Source: Alteromonas sp. V450 (lineage in GTDB: Bacteria > Pseudomonadota > Gammaproteobacteria > Enterobacterales > Alteromonadaceae). From it: 64,000 nucleotides of DNA. Location of the stretch: NCBI RefSeq assembly GCF_001885075.1, contig NZ_MODU01000004.1, positions 806,001 through 870,000 of the forward strand. The letters run 5' to 3'. Position numbers and translations under genes: made by a program. The notes under the pieces were generated by a model. That model was not told the DNA's origin. It saw nothing but the letters and a program-made list of their open reading frames with translations, and searched no databases. Position 1 is the stretch's first letter. Every line of letters begins with the position of its first letter. This document shows positions 57,827 through 64,000 of this stretch, piece after piece.

Positions 57827-58888
57827 CTAGGGTTTGTTTTCTCCAACAGTCAGTACCATCTTGCCAATATGCTTTTTCTTCTCAAAGTCTTGTTGTGCCT
57901 GACAAATTTCAGCGAGAGGGTAGGTAGCAGATACAAGCGGTTTAATGCTTCCTTTTTCAATGTGCTTTACTAAGTTTTCAAACACCTCGCTTTCCAAAAT
58001 AGTGCACCCTAACAGGGTTAAGTCTTTCAAATAGAGAGTACGTACATCTAGCGTTACTTTGGGCCCAGCGATTGCGCCAGAGGTAGCGTAGCGTCCAAAC
58101 GGTTTAAGGACATCGAGGAGTTCAGGCCAGCGCGGGCCTGCTACAAGATCAATTATCACATCGAATGCTTCGGGTTCTGCTAGGCTTGCCCAGTCACCAT
58201 CGCGCAGCACGGTTTCATCCGCGCCCAGCGCTTGAAGGGTTTCACGTTTTTCTTCACTCGTTACCGCTATTACGTGCGCGCCTCTCGCTTTCGCTAGCTG
58301 AACTGCCGCTGAGCCTACGCCACCCGATGCACCCGTAATGAATACCCGTTCACCTTCTTTTACATTCGCACGGTGTAGCAAGTTTTCGGCAGTTGAATAA
58401 GAGCAGGGAAATGACGCGAGTTCCTCATCTGTCATGGTTGAGTTTACGGCATGGGCATGGCGCGATGCGACCTTTGTGAATTGCGCAAAGCCTCCATCGC
58501 ACTCGGAGCCAAAGTACCAAGGTGAATCGAGCTTTTGGCTGTTAACTTCAGTCAGGCATGGCTCTATGATCACGCGCTCGCCAATACGTTTTTGGCTAAC
58601 GTTTTTACCTACAGCCACAATGTAACCACATACGTCAGCCCCTTGGACAAGAGGCAGGCCTAATGCGTTGCCACCCCATCCGGCATCTTCAGCATCGTTA
58701 TTGCCCTTTGAATACCATCCTTTTCGCGTATTCAGATCGGTATTGTTAACACCCGCTGCTTTCACTTCGATAAGCACATCATTATCTGTAAGTGTAGGTA
58801 AAGGAATAGACTCGTTAAAGCTAAGTGCATCAAGGTCACCGTGTTTTGTTAACTGTACGCCATACATCACACTGGGGAGCGTTTTCAT
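57827..58888 (-). CDS. Zinc-type alcohol dehydrogenase/quinone oxidoreductase (MDR family)
   Basis: 353 residues, two domains. A GroES-like N-terminal fold (about 20-150, with GADVCGYIVAVG) is followed by a Rossmann domain with VFITGASGGVGSAAVQLAKARG near 186. The structural-zinc Cys cluster of classical alcohol dehydrogenases is absent, so it is likely an NADPH-dependent quinone reductase or enone reductase. It follows a TetR-type regulator gene on the same strand, 61 bases away. That pair is typical of detoxification genes induced by an electrophile. Confidence 0.9.
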   Translation of the reverse strand: MKTLPSVMYGVQLTKHGDLDALSFNESIPLPTLTDNDVLIEVKAAGVNNTDLNTRKGWYSKGNNDAEDAGWGGNALGLPLVQGADVCGYIVAVGKNVSQKRIGERVIIEPCLTEVNSQKLDSPWYFGSECDGGFAQFTKVASRHAHAVNSTMTDEELASFPCSYSTAENLLHRANVKEGERVFITGASGGVGSAAVQLAKARGAHVIAVTSEEKRETLQALGADETVLRDGDWASLAEPEAFDVIIDLVAGPRWPELLDVLKPFGRYATSGAIAGPKVTLDVRTLYLKDLTLLGCTILESEVFENLVKHIEKGSIKPLVSATYPLAEICQAQQDFEKKKHIGKMVLTVGENKP

Positions 58889-58949
58889 AAAGACCTCCTA
58901 AGCCGTAAATTAAAATAAGTAAAAAACGAAAAAAAATGTGGCAAAAAAG

Positions 58950-59471
58950 TTAGTCGAGCAACGTGTCTACAGCGGCTGTTGCCGCAGATAACGCATCTTC
59001 ACCTAATACCGGCCATGCTGATGACATTCCTTCATGAAGTAAAAATGCAGTTTGAGCTAGGGCTTCGTCTTTGAGTTTCTGGTTTAGCCACAACAATACA
59101 TCGTGTTTATGCTCATTAACCGCCGTTTCAATTTCTTGATTGCCAGGATAGCTCGCGAGTGCTTGCAGTGACATGCAGCCCCGCGGCGCATAGGTGTTGA
59201 GCCATAGTGATAAACGTTCAAATATGTGCTTGAGTGCCTCGTTACGTGAAGGCGGACAGCCAGTTTCTAGAAATGAAATGTAGCGACTATGCCTATAATT
59301 TAGTGCGCCAATAATCATATCTTCTTTTGATGGGAAATATTTATAGAGGGTTTTGAGTGTAGTCCCAATATAGTCTTTTAGCTTAGCGACATTAGGTTGT
59401 GCAAAACCATAAAGGGCAAATGCTTGCTCTAGTTTTGATGCCAATTCAGTTTGTTTTGGTGTCATCATCAT
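58950..59471 (-). CDS. TetR-family transcriptional regulator
   Basis: A 173-residue protein. The N-terminal helix-turn-helix (about 1-60) ends in the signature TTLKTLYKYFPSKEDMI, and a helical ligand domain fills the rest. Two matched palindromes upstream are its likely operators. Three adjacent ATG codons lie at the start (59471, 59468 and 59465), and which one is used is open. It probably represses itself and the MDR oxidoreductase gene downstream until a small ligand binds. Confidence 0.9.
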   Translation of the reverse strand: MMMTPKQTELASKLEQAFALYGFAQPNVAKLKDYIGTTLKTLYKYFPSKEDMIIGALNYRHSRYISFLETGCPPSRNEALKHIFERLSLWLNTYAPRGCMSLQALASYPGNQEIETAVNEHKHDVLLWLNQKLKDEALAQTAFLLHEGMSSAWPVLGEDALSAATAAVDTLLD

Positions 59472-59574
59472 GTAGCTCTCTTGAATTAATCTGTAGCGCT
59501 GCTTTATTGGCTACGTTGCCAAGGTTTGCAATATCTACCTTTTCCTAGCGCTCTTTTTGCATTACGCGAATTGA

Positions 59575-59598
59575 AAAGTAGAATGATTGTTCTACTTT
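59575..59598. promoter_or_regulatory. Putative TetR operator 1
   Basis: AAAGTAGAA (59575-59583), six bases, then TTCTACTTT (59590-59598): perfect 9-base arms, 104 bases upstream of the TetR gene start. Confidence 0.65.
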
Positions 59599-59601
59599 AT
59601 G

Positions 59602-59619
59602 GTAGAGCATATATTCTAC
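59602..59619. promoter_or_regulatory. Putative TetR operator 2
   Basis: GTAGAG (59602-59607), six bases, then TTCTAC (59614-59619). Same arm and spacing as operator 1 apart from one base; centres are 24 bases apart. Confidence 0.55.
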
Positions 59620-59673
59620 TTGTCAAATATAGTGCTAGCACAAAGACGATATTTTGCATCTATGCGTCTTTTA

Positions 59674-59746
59674 TTAATCACATCTCATTTTGTGATTAAT
59701 TTTAATCACATTTTTAGTTGTGATTGTTTTTGAATAAAGTGATTAA
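59674..59746. promoter_or_regulatory. Cluster of five TTAATCACA half-sites upstream of the SatD-like gene
   Basis: Site 1: TTAATCACA (59674-59682), eight bases, TGTGATTAA (59691-59699), perfect. Site 2: TTAATCACA (59702-59710), eight bases, TGTGATTGT (59719-59727), one arm imperfect. A lone half-site GTGATTAA lies at 59739-59746, between a possible -35 TTGAAT (59730-59735) and -10 CATAGT (59753-59758). Site centres are 28 bases apart. Confidence 0.65.
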
Positions 59747-59818
59747 GCATGTCATAGTGGTACAACACGTAAAAATTCTTAAGTTGAATACACAAGCTAA
59801 GGGCAGTGCAGGGCAACT

Positions 59819-60490
59819 ATGAAAAAAAACAACGCGGTGAAAGACGACTCAACGTGCTTTGCTGCTGTGCTGACAGGCGATATCACACGTTCTCAAACTT
59901 ATTCTGACGATGAGCTCAGAAGTATTCTTGCCGCACTAAAACAGCACTTAACGACATATGCCAAGCGATATGGTGGGCACTTTGATATTTATCGAGGTGA
60001 CGCATTTCAGTTAGCCGTCGAACAACCGCAGTACAGCATGCACATTGCCCTTGGCCTTCGTTTAGCCCTTAAGGCACACACCGCAAATGTTGATGTAAGA
60101 ATTAGCGTGGCGGTAGGTGAAGCACACTTTCGCCCAAAAGAGGTGAAAACTGGTACTGGAGAGGCTTTTGTTTTATCCGGCCGAGGCCTTGATGCTATCA
60201 AACCCTATCATCTTGCTTTTTTCAGCAGTGACAATAAGCTTGAAAGCAACCTACAGTTGCTTACACGTTTTGCTGACGCTCACATAAGTGCTTTAACGCA
60301 AACTCAGTCAGAAACCTTGCTTGCCTATCTAGAGGCCTCTGATAAGAATCATGAAAACATAGCAGCGATACTTAATAAAAATAGAAGTAACGTAAGTCGA
60401 ATTCTTAACGCAAGTAACTATAAGCTAATAGCTGAATACCTCGCTTATATGACACAAGCGATCATGACTCGACAAGAAGGCACCGAGTAA
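59819..60490 (+). CDS. SatD-like protein with C-terminal helix-turn-helix
   Basis: 223 residues. The N-terminal domain (about 12-140) has TGDITRSQ, YGGHFDIYRGDAFQLAVE and VRISVAVGEAHF. These resemble the metal and base-binding segments of class III nucleotide cyclases and the SatD family described in streptococci. A helix-turn-helix follows (about 176-205, HENIAAILNKNRSNVSRILNAS), as in a sigma-region-4-like fold. The catalytic residues of a cyclase are not clearly complete. AGGG lies 6 bases before the ATG. It is likely autoregulatory at the half-site cluster upstream and is paired with the DUF3307 membrane gene downstream. Confidence 0.75.
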   Translation: MKKNNAVKDDSTCFAAVLTGDITRSQTYSDDELRSILAALKQHLTTYAKRYGGHFDIYRGDAFQLAVEQPQYSMHIALGLRLALKAHTANVDVRISVAVGEAHFRPKEVKTGTGEAFVLSGRGLDAIKPYHLAFFSSDNKLESNLQLLTRFADAHISALTQTQSETLLAYLEASDKNHENIAAILNKNRSNVSRILNASNYKLIAEYLAYMTQAIMTRQEGTE

Positions 60491-60572
60491 TTGGAATTAC
60501 AACAAGACAATAGGGAAGCTAACGTGCAGTCAATAACAATAGTAAACCTTGCCGTAATCGCGAGAGCGCTTC

Positions 60573-61418
60573 ATGATTGCTGAAGCATCAAATGTCGCTA
60601 TAGCTTTACCTGAACTTGTGCATTTTGAGTTATTAATAGGCTTACTGCTTGTGCATTTGCTTGCCGACTTTTATCTTCAACCATACTCATGGGTAAAGCA
60701 GAGAAATGAGCGGCATGCACTGGCGCTACCTTTGTATTTTCATGCATTAATACACGGAGTGCTAGGCACGATCGCACTGGTGCTTTTATCCGCTAGCATT
60801 GATATGGTGGCCGTAGGTATTAGTGCAGTGATATTAGTGGTTTCCCACTTTATCATTGACGTGATCAAATCATATTGCGCCCAAAACATAACGGCCTTCG
60901 TTGTCGACCAAATAGCGCACATTGCCGTGGTGTTAGGTATATTTTTGTATGTTACGGACCAGTGGCGCGAAGCAGCAGGGCTACTACAGCACGTTGGTGT
61001 GCCGCATCTGGTGGTGGTTTTGGCTTATTTAGCAGTACTCAAGCCTAGCTCCATAGTTATTAAGCAACTGCTATCACCTTGGAGTGGTGAAGTATTAGCA
61101 AACAAACCAACCTCTTCACATCCCAACGATCCGCCCACAATAAGTACAGAAGCACAACAAACCTTGTCACTGGCAGGTCAACGAATTGGCTATTTAGAGC
61201 GCGTGCTCATGCTTACCTTTGTATTGCTAAATCAATTTTCTGCCATAGGCTTTCTAATTGCGGCTAAATCTATATTTCGCTTCGGCGACCTCACTAAAAA
61301 CCAAGACAGAAAGCTAACTGAATATGTACTTTTAGGCACCTTCACCAGTGTGGCGATGACGTTTGCCATTGGCTTGGCATGCGCAGCGGCATTAGGGCAG
61401 TTACCCATAAAGTCTTAG
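60573..61418 (+). CDS. DUF3307 membrane protein (SatE-like)
   Basis: 281 residues, about seven transmembrane helices. The first block, LLVHLLADFYLQPYSWVKQRNERHA with HALIHG, is the DUF3307 signature, and SHFIIDVIKSY follows. DUF3307 membrane proteins are found next to SatD-like genes, as here (82 bases apart, same strand). Function unknown; a partner relationship, for example a membrane transducer for the SatD-like regulator, is inferred from linkage only. Confidence 0.8.
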   Translation: MIAEASNVAIALPELVHFELLIGLLLVHLLADFYLQPYSWVKQRNERHALALPLYFHALIHGVLGTIALVLLSASIDMVAVGISAVILVVSHFIIDVIKSYCAQNITAFVVDQIAHIAVVLGIFLYVTDQWREAAGLLQHVGVPHLVVVLAYLAVLKPSSIVIKQLLSPWSGEVLANKPTSSHPNDPPTISTEAQQTLSLAGQRIGYLERVLMLTFVLLNQFSAIGFLIAAKSIFRFGDLTKNQDRKLTEYVLLGTFTSVAMTFAIGLACAAALGQLPIKS

Positions 61419-61461
61419 CAAGGGCTTTTGAGAGTAGGTAGTGTCCAAAGGTAGCTTTACT

Positions 61462-62016
61462 CTACGTGCTGTATTGTTTAATGAATTGGCTTGGCGTAAT
61501 GCCTTCGTGATTTTTGAAAACACGACTGAAGTGAGATTGATCATTGAATCCCAATGATAACGCGATGTCGCTCATGGACTGAGTATTCGCAAGTAAGTAT
61601 TTTTTACTTTGCTCAACACGGTATTGGGTAATAAATTGGTAAGGTGTTTCCCCAACACTCTTTTTAAACTCTCTTAAAAAGTGGAACTTGCTGCAAAAAA
61701 CAAGCTCGGCCAGCGCATCTACGCTAATGGTGCTGCCAATATTTTCTTTAATGTATTGCTCAATCTTATCTATCTGTGACTTGCCTATTTTGACACTCCT
61801 TGCTGAGGAATCTTGAAGGTCGCGGTAATTTGAATAATTTTGGATATAATGAGCAGAAAGTGCAGACAATAAGTTACTTAAATAGGATTTCCCATTACGA
61901 CCCTTTGCTTGTGTCTCTAATAACAGAAGCTCAATTAGCCCCTTTATGGTCTCGTCTTCCACGTTATAGTTGTTCAGAAACTGCAGTTGTGTCAGCTCCA
62001 CGCGTTTGTGTACCAA
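61462..62016 (-). CDS. AraC-family regulator, short or N-terminally truncated
   Basis: 184 residues. Two helix-turn-helix motifs of the AraC/XylS type fill the C-terminal half (about 80-184, with FHFLREFKKSVGETPYQFI and FNDQSHFSRVFKNHEGITPSQFI). The short N-terminal part has only the helical linker that normally follows a cupin ligand domain, which is missing. The only start codon is TTG (62016) or internal GTG, with no good ribosome-binding site, and an in-frame stop lies close upstream. It is probably a remnant cut by an earlier insertion or rearrangement beside ssrA, or else a naturally short form. Confidence 0.6.
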   Translation of the reverse strand: MVHKRVELTQLQFLNNYNVEDETIKGLIELLLLETQAKGRNGKSYLSNLLSALSAHYIQNYSNYRDLQDSSARSVKIGKSQIDKIEQYIKENIGSTISVDALAELVFCSKFHFLREFKKSVGETPYQFITQYRVEQSKKYLLANTQSMSDIALSLGFNDQSHFSRVFKNHEGITPSQFIKQYST

Positions 62017-62038
62017 ACACGCGTAAATACTGAGCTAT

Positions 62039-62070
62039 AAAGCAAGAAGCCCCTTTTACTAGGGGCTTCA
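62039..62070 (-). terminator. ssrA-type intrinsic terminator
   Basis: GAAGCCCC (62047-62054) pairs with GGGGCTTC (62063-62070). On the minus strand it is followed by an interrupted T tract (TTGCTTT). It lies 8 bases beyond the tmRNA 3'-end copy, the place where the real ssrA terminator would stand. Confidence 0.7.
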
Positions 62071-62078
62071 AGAGAATT

Positions 62079-62098
62079 GGTGGAGCTGGCGGGAGTTT
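62079..62098 (-). mobile_element. tmRNA (ssrA) 3'-end copy: attachment site of an integrative element
   Basis: TGGTGGAGCTGGCGGGAGTT is the reverse complement of the last 20 bases of a typical gammaproteobacterial ssrA including CCA. The match stops abruptly, where the T-loop and tmRNA body should continue to the right. Such a short copy is left at the distal end when an element integrates into ssrA; the intact gene would be at the other end, outside the window. To its right the sequence changes in character. Confidence 0.8.
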
Positions 62099-62157
62099 CC
62101 GGATTATGACTCCCATAGCCTTGTTTTCATTGTTTTTCGTGGTATTTTCGTCTCACT

Positions 62158-62180
62158 GGTTCCCCGAAAAGGTTCCCCGA
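62158..62180 (+). repeat. Tandem GGTTCCCCGA repeats
   Basis: Two identical 10-base copies (62158-62167 and 62171-62180), 13 bases apart, 60 bases inside the putative island end. They have the layout of integrase arm-type sites. Confidence 0.5.
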
Positions 62181-62280
62181 CGATAATAATAAACAAAGGT
62201 GAGATCGCCTCGCAGAAATGAAACGACGCGGCGCGAATTACCCTCGAGTCACACTCCAGGAAGGACCCGCTTTACGGTCG

Positions 62281-63570
62281 CTACGTCGCTCTGTGCGGCT
62301 TTCTCAGTCGAGATAGTTTGTCATAAAGCGATTCCCTTCGGTCGTGCTTGTCGACTGCATGGTGAAGCGCTCTGTGACAGTTGGGGCATAGAGCTACTGC
62401 GTTGTCGACGGTGTCTGGCCCATTGTCTGCGAGACGCACAACATGATGTACTTCGAGATACGGTGAGCCGTCATCTTTTACGAACGGAGAGGCGCAGCCA
62501 CAAGACTCGCACTCGTCGCCAGCTTCGTTCAGTACCCATGCGACAACCGATGGGTCTCGTTTGTAGGACGTGGAGGTAGTCTCGCTTTTAGACGGGGTCT
62601 TGTTGCCAGAAGGAGGCGAGGGGGGCTGCTTCTTACGGAGTGCCTCTACCTGCGTATTGAACGTCGCAACGTCGGTGGGAGCGCTCTTTTCGACTTCTGC
62701 CAGTAAGAGCTCAATCTCCCTGGTTACGTTCGCTCCGACGTTTCTCGCAGGTCGCAACCCTTTGATCCACTCTCGACCCTGCTGAGCCAATACGTGTGAG
62801 ATGTTCTGCATTCTGAACTCGAAGGACTTCTCCGTCCTGTCGAAACGTTCCGCAAGACGTCGATAGACTTCCTTTTTCACGAACGGCTCACCAGCGGTCT
62901 GCTTGTCTCTCATTTCGACGTACGCCTCGACAGAGGCTTTCAGTTCTTCCTTTGTCCACTGATTACCGTTCGAAGAAATAATTCGAGCTGCCTCGTCGAA
63001 CACCTGCTTTATTATCGGCTCCGAGCCTTCCGTGTTCCTCGCACGCATTGCAACGTGGGGGCACTTTAGAACAGTCACACGTTTTTCAACCATGCCGACC
63101 AACCTGTCGTATTGAGAGCATGCAGGTTTCCCGATGAGTACGACAACTTTCAGATTCGAGAGGAGTTGAAGAATTTCTTGAATCGAAGAAGCCCCATTGA
63201 TGACTTCAGCTTTTGATAGGCTTGTAGACTGGTTATCCAGGAACCACGGAACGATATTCCATAGGAGAATGTCCTTGCGGTTGATACCCGCTTCATCCAG
63301 GAATCTGAACATAGACGATGCAGTCTGATCGGGGTTTTCCTGGGAAATGAAACCACTCTCAACCGCTGGACCAGGCGATGTTTGGAGAAACAAAGCTTGA
63401 GCCTGTGCGCCTCCGTCGAGAGGATCAAAATTAGGAAAGGTTACAGGACGGTTCGCATAGCTCGCCATTTGCTCCAAACAATCACGAAGAACGGCTACGT
63501 GCGGTTCTTTGAGAAGTGAGAGTCTCCGATGAACTTCGGACTTATCTTTCAGTGCGTATTTTTGAGTCAT
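62281..63570 (-). CDS. Uracil-DNA-glycosylase-like domain fused to HNH endonuclease
   Basis: 429 residues. The N-terminal domain (about 40-200) has the UDG-superfamily layout FPNFDPLDGG, LFLQTSPGP at 60, SGFISQENPDQTA, a WN-VPW segment at 104, and a late CPHVAMRARN with the histidine of motif II. A middle helical domain (about 203-295, with SVEAYVEM, KKEVYRRLAERF, SFEFRMQNISHVL and WIKGLRPA) is the type found in HNH proteins near McrBC-like loci. The C-terminal HNH domain (about 345-405) has C354-x2-C357, EVHH at 373, N390 and CPNCH at 395. Good start: AAGGAT before ATG 63570. Codon use is more GC-rich than in the rest of the window. Confidence 0.88.
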   Translation of the reverse strand: MTQKYALKDKSEVHRRLSLLKEPHVAVLRDCLEQMASYANRPVTFPNFDPLDGGAQAQALFLQTSPGPAVESGFISQENPDQTASSMFRFLDEAGINRKDILLWNIVPWFLDNQSTSLSKAEVINGASSIQEILQLLSNLKVVVLIGKPACSQYDRLVGMVEKRVTVLKCPHVAMRARNTEGSEPIIKQVFDEAARIISSNGNQWTKEELKASVEAYVEMRDKQTAGEPFVKKEVYRRLAERFDRTEKSFEFRMQNISHVLAQQGREWIKGLRPARNVGANVTREIELLLAEVEKSAPTDVATFNTQVEALRKKQPPSPPSGNKTPSKSETTSTSYKRDPSVVAWVLNEAGDECESCGCASPFVKDDGSPYLEVHHVVRLADNGPDTVDNAVALCPNCHRALHHAVDKHDRRESLYDKLSRLRKPHRAT

Positions 63571-63637
63571 TTAAAGATCCTTTTTGTACCCATGATGTCA
63601 GTGCTCGGGTCATACTTCTACACTTTTGACGTTGTTG

Positions 63638-64000
63638 CTAAAAATCTAAGTCTTCGTCTAAGTCCTCTTGGCGCTTCTCTCTTCGTTTAACCGACACGGG
63701 AAGATCCAAACGTGTCTTTCGACTGACTCGTTTTAGTGCGGCGAGGAACACATCCTCGTCTTGTTCTACCAGCTTCTCGATCGACCTTGCCATCTGTTCA
63801 ATTCGAGCTGCCTCGCTGCGGTCTTCGATTGGCTTTCTGTCGAGCACGAACCGATAGGAGGGAAACCCGAGATGGTCTGTGGGAATGGTCTCTAGTCCCG
63901 CTCTCGCATAGCCTTCTTTTGCCATCTTTTTGCACCATCGAGTGACTTTACCAATGATGTCGTTTTCATCGTCTGACCTCACTACCTCTGCCTCTTCGAT
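63638..64000 (-). CDS. Unknown island protein, cut by the window edge
   Basis: The readable C-terminal portion is about 120 residues, highly charged. It has a TRWCKKMAKEGYARAG segment, a GFPSYRFVLDRKP core, then helices and an acidic Asp/Glu end (QEDLDEDLDF). The frame stays open to the last base, so the start lies outside the window; GTG 63982 is only an internal possibility. I do not recognise the family. It is on the same strand as the glycosylase-HNH gene, 67 bases upstream, and likely in one operon. Confidence 0.6.
   Translation of the reverse strand: MEEAEVVRSDDENDIIGKVTRWCKKMAKEGYARAGLETIPTDHLGFPSYRFVLDRKPIEDRSEAARIEQMARSIEKLVEQDEDVFLAALKRVSRKTRLDLPVSVKRREKRQEDLDEDLDF

Noticed and set aside
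57758..57973. 71-codon plus-strand frame after the GAF-GGDEF gene
   Set aside because: It lies mostly antisense to the MDR oxidoreductase gene and has no ribosome-binding site.
59691..59710. CRP site in the SatD-like upstream region
   Set aside because: TGTGA and TCACA occur but with a ten-base spacer, not the six-base spacing of CRP. The pattern is better explained as repeated half-sites of another regulator.
61993..62001. CAGCTCCAC on the plus strand inside the AraC-like gene, as a second ssrA-derived copy
   Set aside because: Only nine bases match, in the opposite orientation to the att copy. This is probably coincidence.
62199..62579. 126-codon plus-strand frame at the island end
   Set aside because: It is antisense to the HNH domain, Arg-rich and without a ribosome-binding site; a shadow of the nuclease gene.

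Overview
The window looks like a piece of a marine gammaproteobacterial chromosome, most likely from an Alteromonas-like member of the Alteromonadales. The taxon is inferred from the gene set: several TonB-dependent receptors, MHYT-domain signalling proteins, an ExeM-type nuclease with a GlyGly-CTERM tail, and proteins that align well by eye with enterobacterial RimP, NusA, RluF and YgiQ. It is not from a database search.

Layout. 1-3.8 kb: a TonB-dependent receptor, a pterin-carbinolamine dehydratase and two identical initiator tRNA genes. 4.1-8.5 kb: an MHYT hybrid histidine kinase with its receiver/HD-GYP partner. 8.5-15.3 kb: the translation and transcription operon rimP-nusA-infB-rbfA-truB and then rpsO, preceded by a structured leader RNA. 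15.4-24.3 kb: an MHYT diguanylate cyclase, rluF, a membrane coiled-coil protein, a GNAT-nitrilase fusion, a 2-oxoglutarate oxygenase and a pseudo-receiver/TPR protein. 24.3-31.2 kb: a secreted nuclease, a DUF2252 protein and ahpC-ahpF. 31.3-35.6 kb: a Fur-box-preceded siderophore receptor operon. 35.6-43.7 kb: a Coq7-like protein, a strictosidine-synthase-like protein, an S41 protease lipoprotein, ygiQ, an EVE protein and a DoxX-like membrane protein.

43.8-53.5 kb is a tightly packed run of seven genes: TonB receptor, TVP38/mercuric-reductase-like fusion, DUF547 protein, an ABC importer resembling E. coli YnjBCD, and a YnjF-like CDP-alcohol phosphatidyltransferase. Four of its six junctions overlap by a few bases or share a base. 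It reads as one uptake system running from the outer membrane to the cytoplasm, with an unknown substrate.

53.6-61.4 kb holds a sterol-desaturase-like hydroxylase, a secreted DRGH endonuclease with a LexA-type box upstream, an ExoD protein, a GAF-GGDEF protein, a TetR/MDR pair with two matched operators, and a SatD-like/DUF3307 pair with a five-half-site operator cluster.

At 62,079-62,098 lies a 20-base copy of the tmRNA (ssrA) 3' end next to an ssrA-type terminator. This is the signature of an integrative element inserted in ssrA. Everything to the right looks like island DNA with more GC-rich coding. Its first genes are a fusion of a uracil-DNA-glycosylase-like domain, a middle domain and an HNH nuclease, plus an unknown gene cut by the window edge. 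This is the strongest candidate for an undescribed, probably anti-mobile-element, system.
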